Under the pieces are notes generated by a model. That model did not search any database and was not told where the DNA came from. It saw only the letters and a list, made by a program, of their open reading frames with translations. Below are positions 55,110-64,000 of a stretch of 64,000 bases of DNA, one piece after another (the first letter of the stretch is position 1; each line of letters begins with the position of its first letter). Position numbers and translations under genes: made by a program. The stretch covers positions 106,713,849-106,777,848 of the forward strand of contig NC_050104.1 of NCBI RefSeq assembly GCF_902167145.1, in the 5' to 3' direction. Origin of the DNA: Zea mays. Its lineage: Eukaryota > Streptophyta > Magnoliopsida > Poales > Poaceae.

Positions 55110-55660
55110 TCCCCTGAATTGCATAAGCGCGAGTATGCTATACCGGCTTAAGCCATCAATGACTTTAGCCGATAACTCCGTTAGTAGGGCATAGTGGTCG
55201 CCCTGGTTTTAAGCAAGCGTGAGCATGTTGTACCGCCTTAAGTCGTTGCCGACTTAAGTCGATTGCTCCGTTTGTAGGGCATAGTGGTCACCCTGGGTTA
55301 AGTAAGCGTGAGCATGTTGCACCGCCTTAAGTCGTTGCCGACTTAAGTCGATTGCTCCGTTTGTAGGGCATAGTGGTCACCCTGGGTTAAGTAAGCATGA
55401 GCATGTTGCACCGCCTTAAGTCGTTGCCGACTTAAGTCGATTGCTCCGTTTGTAGGGCATAGTGGTCACCCTGGGTTAAGTAAGCGTGAGCATGTTGCAC
55501 CGCCTTAAGTCGTTGCCGACTTAAGTCGATTGCTCCGTTTGTAGGGCATAGTGGTCACCCTGGGTTAAGTAAGCGTGAGCATGTTGCACCGCCTTAAGTC
55601 GTTGTCGACTTAAGTCGATTGCTCCGTTTGTAGGGCATAGTGGTCACCCTGGGTTAAGTA
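55110..55660. repeat. 89-bp tandem repeat with hairpin, about 6 copies
   Basis: GATTGCTCCGTTTGTAGGGC starts at 55261, 55350, 55439, 55528 and 55617, exactly 89 bp apart; a diverged copy precedes them. Each unit contains arms CTTAAGTCG and CGACTTAAG around TTGC, a perfect 9-bp stem. Inner copies are almost identical, implying recent expansion. Confidence 0.95.
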
Positions 55661-55770
55661 AGAATGCAAGTCAGTCGTAAGCGAGCCGAGTATCTTTGAA
55701 ATCTCTCTTTATTGATGACGCATTTCCATTATACAGAATACATGGTCGCCCCAGCTGTTTTGAAATACAG

Positions 55771-58460
55771 CTAGGGGTAAAACTTTCGGAGGTGCTCTAT
55801 GTTCCAAGAGTTCCCAACTTCTGTGCCATCCATCTGGGTGAGGCGATACGATCCGGGCCGAGTGACCTCTGCTACTATGAATGGCCCTTCCCATAAGGGT
55901 GATAACTTGTGTCGTCCCTCCCCCGTTAGAATTCGGCGGAGGACGAGGTCTCCTATCGAAAAGAAACGTTGCCGCACAGCTTTGTCGTGGTAGCGCCTTA
56001 GAGTCTGCTGGTATCGTGCTGATTGGATTACTGCATTCAGTCGTTCTTCCTCAAGTACATCAATATCCTCCAGCCTGGTGGCTTCGGCTTCTGCTATGCT
56101 TTCGAAGATCAATCTTGGCGCCCCAAACTGGAGATCGGCAGGCAGCACTGCCTCCGACCCATAGACCATGAAGAAAGGAGTGTTTCCATGCAGGGCTCGG
56201 CTAGGTTGGGTTCTCAAGCTCCAAACAACATAAGGCAGCTCTCTTATCCATTTTCCTGCAAATTTTTCATTCTTATCGAAGACCCTTTTCCTGAGTGCCT
56301 CTAATATCATTCCGTTGGCTCGCTCAACCTGCCCGTTGGCTCTTGGATGTGCTACAGATGCGTACTTGATCTGAATGCTCTTTTGCTCGCAGAAGTCAAA
56401 GAATTCTGAGCTGGTGAAGTTGGATCCCAAGTCAGTAATGATACTGTTTGGTATCCCGAATCTGAATATTATGCTTTGTATGAATTCCATGGCTTTAGCA
56501 GAGGTTAAAGAGGCAATGGGCTGGAACTCTATCCATTTAGTGAATTTGTCAATTGCCACCAATACATGGGTGTATCCTCCTTGAGCTTTCTTGAAAGGTC
56601 CAATCATATCCAATCCCCAGCATGCGAAAGGCCAAGTTACTGGTATGGTCTGTAGCTGCTGTGCTGGCATGTGCTGTTGCTTTGACAGGTATTGGCAAGC
56701 TTCGCATCTCTGAACTAACTCGGCTGCATCGTTCTTCGCCGTCGGCCAATAGAATCCTGACCTGAAAACCTTCCCGACTAGTGTTCTGGATGCTGCATGT
56801 ACTCCACACTGCCCTGCATGGACTTCCTCCAGAAGTAGCTTCCCGGTGGACGGGAGAACGCACTTCATGAGGACGCCTGACGCGCCCCTCCTGTATAATA
56901 CCTCCCCAATGAGTGTATAGTGAGCTGATTGTCTGGCAATGCGCTCTGCCGAGTTCTTGTCATCTGGTTCTTCTTCATTCTTTATATACTTAATAATCGG
57001 TTGTCTCCAATCATCAGAGTCTGACTCGGGTTGATCTATGATGTTGCACTCTTCTATTTGATCCGTCGAGATGCTCGGCTGGAGAATTTCTTGCACGAAG
57101 ACCCCGGGCGGGACCTGAGTCCGACCGGATCCGAGCTTGGACAGTACATCGGCCGCCGTGTTCCGATCTCTTTCTATATGATGAAACTCCAGACCCTCGA
57201 ATTTATCTTCTAGCTTTCGGACGACGGCGCAGTATTTTCCCATTGAATCACTTGAACAATCCCATTCCTTGTTTATCTGACTGATGACTACCAGAGAATC
57301 TCCATACACCATCAGTCTCTTGACGCCCAGTGATATGGCGATGTTTAATCCGTGTATCAAAGCTTCATACTCGGCTGCGTTGTTAGAGGCCGGGAATAGC
57401 AACTGGAGAGCATACTTGAGGTGCTCGCCTCCAGGTGCAGTGAAGAGAATCCCTGCTCCTGCTCCCTGCAGCTTCAGCGAGCCATCAAAATACATTCGCC
57501 ATACTTCTGCCGTTTCTGGATTGTCTGGAACTTGCTGTTCTGTCCACTCTGATACGAAATCGACCAGTGCTTGAGTTTTGATGGCAGTGCGAGGTCGGAA
57601 CTCGATATCATGGGATCCCAACTCGCAAGCCCACTTGGCTATTCGGCCAATGACTTCCTTGTTGTGAAGAATGTCCCCTATTGGAAAACCAGTAACTACT
57701 ATGACTTTGTGATCGTCAAAGTAGTGACGCAGCTTGCGGGCAGTTAGAAGTACTGCATATAATAGCTTCTGAACCTGAGGATACTTTTTCTTCGATGGGC
57801 CTAGAACCTCACTGATGAAGTAAACAGGATGTTGTACCGGATAGGCATGCCCTTCTTCCACTCGCTCGACTACCAACGCAGTGCTTACCACGTGAGTCGT
57901 GCAAGAGATATATAGAAGCAAATCTTCAGCCGGTTGAGTCGACGTAGCTCGCCGGGGCGGTTTCAGTACTGGTGGTGTTGTCAGGAATTTCTTCAGTGCG
58001 TCTAGAGCTTCTTGTGCTTCTGAAGTCCATTGAAACTTATCCACCTTCTTGAGTAGTTTGTAAAATGGCAGACCTTTTTCTCCCAGCCTGGATATAAATC
58101 TGCTCAGGGCTGCCATACATCCGGTGAGTCGCTGAACCTTCTTTTGCGACCGAGGAGCTTCCATCTTCATGATAGCTTCAATCTTATCTGGATTAGCCTC
58201 AATTCCCCGGTGGCTGACAATAAAACCGAGCAACTTTCCTGCTGGTACCCCGAAAACACATTTTTCAGGATTGAGCTTCCATCTATATCTTCTCAGGCTG
58301 TTGAAAACCAGCTGTAAGTCTTCGATGAAGTTTTCCGGATTCTCCGTTTTGATCACCACGTCATCTACGTAAGCCTCCACACGCTTGCCCCAGTGATCGA
58401 CTAAGCATGTTTGAATGGCTCTCTGATAAGTCGCTCCAGCGTTTTTGAGGCCGAACGGCA
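55771..58460 (-). pseudogene. Tat pol: RT end, RNase H, archaeal-type RNase H, integrase
   Basis: 896 open codons from MPFGLKNAG to RKFYP. RT catalytic box AYVDDVVIKT near residue 31, then connection/RNase H (VYFISEVLGPSKKKYPQ), archaeal-type RNase H at about 330-480 (MYFDGSL, AEYEALIHGL, VYGDSLVV, NTAADVLSKL), integrase zinc region (HAASRTLVG, CEACQYLSKQ) and core with Asp, Asp, Glu in CWGLDMIGP, IITDLGSNF and GQVERANG. All catalytic residues are present. Marked as broken only because a frameshift in a T7 (+ strand) run at 58503-58509 separates it from the RT N-terminus. Confidence 0.93.
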
Positions 58461-58957
58461 TGGAGGTATAACAGAAAGCACCAAACGGGGTGATGAACGC
58501 CGTTTTTTTCCTCGTCTTCTTTTGCCAAACTAATCTGATGATACCCGGAATAGCAATCTAAGAAAGACAGCACAGAACACCCAGCGGTGGAATCTACCAC
58601 CTGATCTATCCTCGGGAGCCCGAAGGGATCCTTCGGACAGTGTTTGTTGAGATCAGTATAGTCGACGCACATGCGCCAATCCACTTTATTCTTTTTTAGT
58701 ACAAGAACAGGGTTGGCTAACCACTCGGGGTGTAATACTTCTCTAATAAATCCAGCCGCGACCAAGCGAGCTAACTCGGCACGAATGGCCTCTCTCTTGT
58801 CGGGCGTGAAACGACGCAGCTTTTGCCGGATCGGCCTCGCCTGAGGATAGACTTTCAATTTGTGCTCAGCCAACTCCCTCGGGACTCCCGGCATATCCGC
58901 AGGTTGCCATGCGAATACGTCTCGGTTATCTTGCAGGAACTGGACGAGCGTGCTTTC
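58461..58957 (-). pseudogene. Tat reverse transcriptase, N-terminal part (frameshifted)
   Basis: Follows the TAG at 58958-58960. Contains GFIREVLHPEWLANPVLV, MCVDYTDLNKHCPKDPF and SFLDCYSGYHQISL. The frame fails at an A7 run on the - strand (58503-58509), which looks one base too long compared with related RT, and ends at a stop near 58361. Confidence 0.9.
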
Positions 58958-61783
58958 CTATTTGTCATTCAAACTGGAGCTGATGATGGCCGTCTTGCGC
59001 TCATCAGCAAACCCCAGGTTGATCCGCTTGGTTTCTTCAGTCGGCCGCATAGAGGTCACGGCCTGAGCTTCGTTTGCCGGTACGGCGAGGTCTTCCTCAG
59101 GCTTAGAGTTCGCCGGTGTAGAAGGAACCGTTGACGGCTTGGTGGTGAGGGCTGCTTGGATGGCCACTCGGAAACATTCTGCGGCGCCTTGGAAGTCGGC
59201 GCGCACAGTTATGATTCCCTGCGGTCCTGGCATCTTCAGTATCATGTATGTATAGTGCAGGATGGCCATGAATTTGGCCAGCCCCGGCCTCCCGATGATG
59301 GCGTTGTACCCGCAGTCGAAGTTCGCCACCTCGAACCTCAGGAACTCAGTTCTGTAGTTATCCGGAGTCTCGAAGGTGACCGGCATGTAGATGTGGCCCA
59401 GCGGGTATTCCCCTTCCGTCGGTACGATGCCGAAGAAAGGAGTGTCTGACTCGTGGAGCTCTTTGAGGTGAACTCCCAAGCCTTGGAGCGTACGGGGGAA
59501 GGTGACGTTGATGCTGTTCCCCCCGTCCACTAGCACCTTCTTTACCCGGCTCTCTCGGATCACCGGATCGACGAGGAGCGGGTATTTGCCTGGACGGTCA
59601 AAGTTGAGCCATTGATCCTCCCGAGTGAAAGTGATCGGGTGCTCCGACCACCGGTATGGGGCGGGAGGGCCGGTGGTCGCCACCAGTATCTGGCGGTCGT
59701 TGAGCTTTTGTTGTCTTTTGTTCTCCTGCGACCCATGTCCGCCGAAGATGACGTTGACCTCCCTGTCAACGCGTGGGAAAGCTCCTCCTCCCCCCTCCTC
59801 TGGCTGATGGGGCTGTCGTGGTTCACCTGGTCCTCCCCTCGGCGGAGGAGGTGGTAGGGGTTGGAAGGGTCGACCATGTCCGACGGAGTGCTTGAAGTCC
59901 CGGCAGTTACGGAGAGTATGGCGCATGTCCTTGTGGTACGGGCACTGGGCGTCAAGGATGTCGTCCAGCGTGCGCTCGCCTCCATGAGGCCCTCCTCGGG
60001 CGCGAGAGGCGGGTGGTCCGGCGGCGTGTACTTCTTCACGAGGCCTCTTCTCCCAGCGTTTGTCGGGTGGCTGCTTCGCGTCGCGTCGTGGTGCTGCCGG
60101 TGTGGGCTTTGCTCCTCCGATGAGATCCTGGGCCCGCTCGTCGGCGGTGATGTAGAGGTCGGCTTCCCGGAACAGCTCCTCGGAGGTAGTCGGCGCCTTT
60201 TGTAGTATGGCTCGGACGAAAGCCGAGTCATTAGATCCTCTGTAGAAGTCCTCGATCACGGCCGCCTCCGTGACCTCGGGGATGCGGTTTCTCATGGTCT
60301 GGAACCTTTTAAGGTATGACCGGAGAGTCTCATCCCCCCGGCGCTTGATGGATTTGAGGTCCCATGGTTGCGCTGGCTTGTCGGAGAGAGACTGGAAGTT
60401 GGCGGTGAAACGTCGACTGAAGTCTCCCCAGTCGTCGATGCAGTGTCGGGGTAGATGTCATAGCCACTGCAGCGCATCTTGCCCAAGGACGATGGGCAGA
60501 TACGCGGTCATGACGTCTTCGGATGCCCCGGCAGCCCGAGCAGCGGTGGTGTAGACGGCTAACCAACCCCCTGGATCCTGCTTAGGTTCATATTTGTCGA
60601 CATTGGATACCTTGAAGTTGGGAGGCCATTGGATGGCCCTAAGGCGCGGAGTAAGGGCGGATACTCCGCACGTGTCCTCCTGTCGTCGGGGATGACGTCT
60701 GTCCCGGGGAGGGGAGTGGCGGTGGTGGTTCCTCGACCGTTCCCGGGTGGTACCGCCAGTTGAAGCTGTCGCCGACTCAGTTCGGGTGGCCTGGCTTTGA
60801 GTCGGGAAGCCATGATCTCGGTCATACTCCTCCCGACGGCGAATTTTGTTCTCATGCCGCCGTTCGCGCGAAGCATTGATAGAGCTTCGCGCGTCTCGGC
60901 GACTGTTGATGGCGTGTCGCAAATCGTTCGGCGGGTGAGCGAGCGGTAGAAGATGGTTGGCCGCCTGAGTGAACAGGCGTCGGTATCCCTCGGTGTCGGG
61001 AGTCCGAGGAAGTCCGTCAGCTATCCGAGCTAGAACGCCTCCGACTTCGCTCGGCGTGTTCATAGCTCGGGCGAAGTCGGGGTTCAGGTTGCGCCCGAAG
61101 AGCGGATTCTCGCGTCGTTGCCTTGCATCTTGCTCGGCTTGCTCCTGAGTCCGCCGGCGATCACGTCGTCGGGAGTTCCTTCGTTCCCTGAAGACGCGTT
61201 CTTCCGGAGTTTCTCCTATCTCTGAGACCTCGTCTCGCGAGACAGGCTGCTCCGGATCCCGTTCTCCGGCTGCATGATGTCGTCGAACGTTCCTGCGTCG
61301 GTTCCTTCGTCGGCGGGATTCTCGCTGAGGTGGTTCTTCTCCAGGCACGGTCAGTTCATCGTCAGAGACGGCGGGCGACTCTGCTCTCCCGATGAAGAGG
61401 ACGTCGGGGTAGAACGGTACTGCTGTCGCGGCGACTTTCTTTCCGTTCTCCTTTGAGGCCGGAGGAACGGGAAGAACGACTTGCCTCTCCCTGGTCTCCT
61501 TCTTTCTCGCGACCCGTGTCCATTCTTTCGTCGGGGAAGTAGACAGCGGAGTCTTCCGGGTCAGCGAGCTTCTAGCTCCAGCCTCCCCGGAGACGATCTT
61601 TTTCCGAAGAGCCGGAGGTAGCGTCTTTCCAGCATTTTCGGAGTTTGTTGGAGGAAACTTCTTTTCCGGCAGATCTGCGATGCGGTGTAGAATTCCTTCT
61701 TCGTCCGCCACAGATGAGATTGTCCCGAAGCAGAATACAAATCCGGGACGCACGGTGATCTTGCTGCGGAAGGTGATGGCCAT
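58958..61783 (-). pseudogene. Tat gag and protease (two stops)
   Basis: Starts at MAITFRSK (ATG at 61783, 47 bp inside the 5' LTR). The N-terminal half is Arg/Glu-rich. The retrotransposon-gag core spans about 60640-60080 (GGWLAVYTTAARAAGASEDVM, DDWGDFSRRFTANFQSL) and is interrupted by TGA at 60458-60460. CPYHKDMRHTLRNC is a zinc-finger-like motif. Protease follows: VKKVLVDGGNSINV carries the presumed catalytic Asp and AIIGRPGLAKFMA the later conserved segment. TAG at 58958-58960 ends it where RT should continue. The frame is otherwise unbroken through 2.8 kb. Confidence 0.9.
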
Positions 61784-61809
61784 TGAGCTAGCTTGGATCG
61801 TCGACACAC

Positions 61810-61827
61810 CCCCTACCTGGCGCGCCA
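61810..61827 (-). other. Primer binding site of the 14-kb Tat element
   Basis: On the - strand TGGCGCGCCAGGTAGGGG, two bases inside the 5' LTR, matching the left Tat element at 16 of 18 bases. Not the initiator-Met site. The GGCGCGCC core is itself palindromic. Confidence 0.75.
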
Positions 61828-61829
61828 GC

Positions 61830-62458
61830 TGTCGGTGTTTTGGGTTCGACCGCACACCCGGGGTTGCCCCTCAAGGTGTTTTTAGGAGTAGGACGGTGTC
61901 AACGACTGTAGCAAAATGGTTCGTGCCGATCGCACGAGGGACAATGGACGAGATTTGCAGGTTCGGGCCGCTTAGAAGTGCGTAACACCCTACGTCCTGG
62001 TGAATATATGAGCGGGGTTACAAGAGGGCTCCCGGGATAGAGGGCGCAGAGAGTTTACGTGGGTGGCTAAGTAAAACAGGGTCGATCATTCTGAAGGGGT
62101 GCCCCCTAGGCCTTATATATTCGACCGTGGGGCAGTACATGTAGATATGATAACAACAAGTAGCTAAAAGATAGTGAACCTCCTGAGTTTATCCCTACGC
62201 AACCCTCGCCGACTTATCCTCGCATGGCTCCGTTGCATGGGGGCTCCAGCGCGGGAAAGTCGGGTCTCTGTTGCGATTTATTCGTTCGCCGTTGTGGGCC
62301 GTCCGGGTTTGCACCGATCCGGTCTCACGTCTTCTCTTCTTTGTTGGTTGTCTTTCCCCAGGCCCACGAAAGAATGACCTTACGAATTATTGGGCCCTCG
62401 GGCCTTTCGTGAGGCCTTTTACTTCTTTAGTGGACCCAGGGGATATCTATCCCCCACA
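61830..62458 (-). repeat. 5' LTR of the 14-kb Tat element
   Basis: 629 bp, TGTCGGTG...CCCCCACA. The TATATAAGG TATA box on the - strand at about 62111-62119 would start the genomic RNA towards gag. Followed by the TSD GGCTG. Confidence 0.97.
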
Positions 62459-62860
62459 GGCTGCTCCTCTCAACAGACGGGGGCCATACAGAACCTTCTC
62501 CCTGTCATCGCACTGAGCGGTATGCAACTCACGCTCCACAGTGCGTAGCCAGTCTTCAGCATCCATGGGGTCAGAAGAGTGAGCGAACGTTGGTGGATGA
62601 CCTCTCATGAATTCAGCACGCTTGTCTCTGGGCATCTGAGGCATCTGAGGCTGAGGTGGGGCCTGTTGCTGCTGCTTCTGCTGCTGAATGGCGGCCAAAG
62701 TCTGACCGATGGCTTGAACTGCCTGAGTCTGCATCAGAAACATCTGCTCGATGGACATCGGGGGCGGGGGCGGCAGGTGCTGCTGCTGGGGCACCTCCTC
62801 CTGTTGAGCGGCTCGCTCCTGCTGAGCACGCCTTCCTCCTCTGCGCCTGTTCTCTGACAT
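62459..62860 (-). CDS. Chromovirus gag, N-terminal part
   Basis: Starts at ATG 62858-62860 (MSENRRRGGRRAQQERAAQQ). Then Pro-rich and Gln-rich segments (IQQQKQQQQAPPQPQMPQMP), then the start of the gag core (GHPPTFAHSSDPMDAEDWL, CDDREKVLYGPRLLRGAA). Cut at 62459 by the Tat insertion; the continuation is at 48410 downwards in the same frame. Confidence 0.9.
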
Positions 62861-63263
62861 CTGCAGAATGCAACCACACATCAGAACTGATCTGGCAAAT
62901 CTTGCAGCATAAGAAAAGAGAATAGAATTCTTCAACAGCACTAAACAGATGAGCATCTTCACTGATCTCCAACACAGACCACACAGCTTCTCAGATAAAG
63001 AGGAGAGTGGAATAAAAGGTTTCCCAACTATATAACTAACTCCATTAACATAATAGATAAACCAAAATGCAGGGGACACCCACACTCTGGTAACAGTCAT
63101 TACAAAGATCCAAACCAAACATAGTTCATCATGACAATCATAAATGCACAGGATATAGCAAACTACCCTGTCTAACTAAGACTAACTAAGACCGAGACTA
63201 ACGCTAAGACTGAAGCTTCTATGTATATATTTCGTATTAATTACAAGATCCAACTCTAACGAT
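62861..63263 (-). other. Chromovirus region between upstream ORF and gag
   Basis: About 400 bp, AT-rich. No gene seen. A pyrimidine-rich stretch on the - strand just before the gag ATG leaves open an intron or a leader. Confidence 0.45.
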
Positions 63264-64000
63264 CTATGGTTCTAGAGTTATCTTGGTCTTGCAGGCGGGA
63301 TTGCCATATGACTGGTGTCCACGCTGAGGTGAGCGGTACGGGTGCTGAGTCCCGACGGGAGCGGGGGAACCACCATCCAGGTGACGACGTTCCGCGCGCT
63401 CAGCCCGCAGCAGGGCGATCTCAGCATGAGCCCTACTCAGCTCGTCTAATGCATGGTCCAGCTCCGTGTTTAGCACGGCGGCTAGGTTGACTGTGCTGCT
63501 CAACCTAGGATTGCCCTCACCAACAGGTGAGACAATCACGCCTCCTGTGCTGCCAGATGGACGGCGGGGGTAATACTTCAGGTCAAGACCGTCAGCTGCC
63601 CCACCGAAAACCGAGCAGTAGTGCGAAAGCGCACGCCGTGCAGCATCTTGCATGGCTGCCTCAGCTGAGTCCCGCTCAGAGATAGAATAGTGCTCTGAGC
63701 AGGCCTCTGCACCCTGGAGACTGTTCTCCGGGCAGCGCACCAAGCAAGTTGCCTCCCAGCGGTCCGGGTAGACCCCGCGACTGTGCTGGTAGACCACACA
63801 GCGATACTCGACGGACCAAGTATGCCGGTTAAATGCCCGACGTAGCAGGGTGTCGAGCGCATCGTGGAAGTGACACCCGCGAGCAGCGTCACGAGTGATG
63901 GGTCGAGCAACCCATCCTTCCGGCTCAAGGTTAGCAAAGAAGTCGGTGTCGTGGCTCGAGCTGTCGTCGCCACCTCCGTCGTCTGGGTCTCCTTCAGCAG
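63264..64000 (-). CDS. Upstream ORF of the chromovirus (partial, runs off the window)
   Basis: At least 244 codons, open from the right window edge (frame at 63998) to a stop at 63264. It lies before gag in the reading direction. The edge-proximal part is acidic (DPDDGGGDDSSSSHDTDFF), the middle has AARGCHFHDALDTLLRRAF, then LDLKYYPRRPSGSTGGV, and near the end a short Ala/Glu/Leu helix (HAEIALLRAERAERRH). I do not recognise a domain. An extra ORF ahead of gag (orf0) has been described in rice RIRE3/RIRE8 chromoviruses, and this may be the counterpart. The start is outside the window. Confidence 0.7.
   Translation of the reverse strand, partial: AEGDPDDGGGDDSSSHDTDFFANLEPEGWVARPITRDAARGCHFHDALDTLLRRAFNRHTWSVEYRCVVYQHSRGVYPDRWEATCLVRCPENSLQGAEACSEHYSISERDSAEAAMQDAARRALSHYCSVFGGAADGLDLKYYPRRPSGSTGGVIVSPVGEGNPRLSSTVNLAAVLNTELDHALDELSRAHAEIALLRAERAERRHLDGGSPAPVGTQHPYRSPQRGHQSYGNPACKTKITLEP

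Larger units (their letters stand above)
48411..62458 (-). mobile_element. Tat-clade Ty3/gypsy element with antisense genes (14.0 kb)
   Basis: LTRs of 629 bp each (48411-49039, 61830-62458), TG...CA ends, perfect TSD GGCTG (48406-48410 and 62459-62463). On the - strand: primer binding site, gag, protease, RT, RNase H, archaeal-type RNase H, integrase (stop 55771), a 6.7-kb spacer, polypurine tract. The spacer carries two genes on the + strand, two tandem hairpin arrays and three hairpin/purine modules. Three LTR differences were counted, so insertion was recent. Gag-pol has two stops and one homopolymer frameshift, and probably moved with help or mutated afterwards. Confidence 0.96.
30179..64000 (-). 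mobile_element. Tekay/Del-like chromovirus (Ty3/gypsy), runs off the right edge
   Basis: A 3' LTR (30179-33347), polypurine tract, RNase H-integrase-chromodomain (33384-35673), RT (46533-46980), protease and gag (46984-48410, 62459-62860), leader and an upstream ORF (63264-63998) occur in this order on the - strand. Insertions at 35674-46532 and 48411-62458 interrupt it. The 5' LTR lies beyond the window. Apart from one TAG at 46981-46983 the pol and gag frames look intact, so it was probably near-functional when hit. The C-terminal chromodomain and 3.2-kb LTR suggest the Tekay/Del lineage. Confidence 0.93.

Noticed and set aside
55110..55660. CRISPR-like regular array
   Set aside because: Units are identical along the whole 89 bp with no unique spacers, no cas genes, and the context is a plant retrotransposon.

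Overview
The window looks like nuclear DNA of a grass, most likely maize or a close panicoid relative. It shows nested LTR retrotransposons with 5-bp target-site duplications (TSDs), L1-type LINE debris, and one GC-rich, intron-containing plant gene. No bacterial, plastid or tRNA/rRNA features were seen. The species is an inference from repeat style and codon use.

Layout. (1) 1-741 and 14332-16906 are two halves of a chromovirus-type LTR in + orientation, split by a 13.6-kb Tat-clade Ty3/gypsy element on the - strand (742-14331, TSD CTGCC). That element has diverged LTRs and a decayed gag-pol. (2) 17016-23140 is a stack of L1-type LINE fragments (- strand) plus a copia-LTR-like fragment. (3) 24662-28541 is the only cellular gene: an apparently intact 12-exon GH127 beta-L-arabinofuranosidase-like gene (+). 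All intron phases agree and the Zn/Cys active-site residues are present. (4) 28720-30178 holds a LINE reverse-transcriptase fragment and a probable non-autonomous DNA transposon. (5) 30179 to beyond the right edge is a Tekay/Del-like chromovirus (- strand; 3.2-kb LTR, RNase H, integrase, chromodomain). Two later insertions interrupt it: a 10.9-kb Sirevirus-like copia element with gag but no pol (35674-46532, +, TSD GATCT) and a 14.0-kb Tat-clade element (48411-62458, -, TSD GGCTG). Both hit chromovirus coding sequence and the interrupted frame lines up on either side.

Most interesting content. The 14-kb Tat element carries two antisense genes on its + strand. One is a short acidic/glycine-rich ORF with its own TATA box. 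The other is a large four-exon gene (51673-54930) with three short GT-AG introns and consistent phases, encoding about 1008 residues with an N-terminal region resembling the plant 'putative gypsy type transposon' family and a C-terminal coiled coil. Two unrelated tandem arrays lie on either side of the large gene, and each repeat unit of both contains a perfect or near-perfect hairpin. Both Tat elements also carry repeated modules near the 3' LTR in which a long-stem hairpin sits directly before a polypurine-tract-like TCGGGGGCT motif. The copia element's non-coding interior is a strongly diverged tandem duplication of a roughly 2.3-2.5 kb unit, the second copy keeping a wrecked gag/protease junction.

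Relative age, judged by eye: the two insertions into the chromovirus are young (about 4 LTR differences in 1981 bp and 3 in 629 bp), while the left Tat element is clearly older. Most premature stops in the retroelement frames are C-to-T type changes in CG or CHG contexts, as expected for methylated, silenced DNA.
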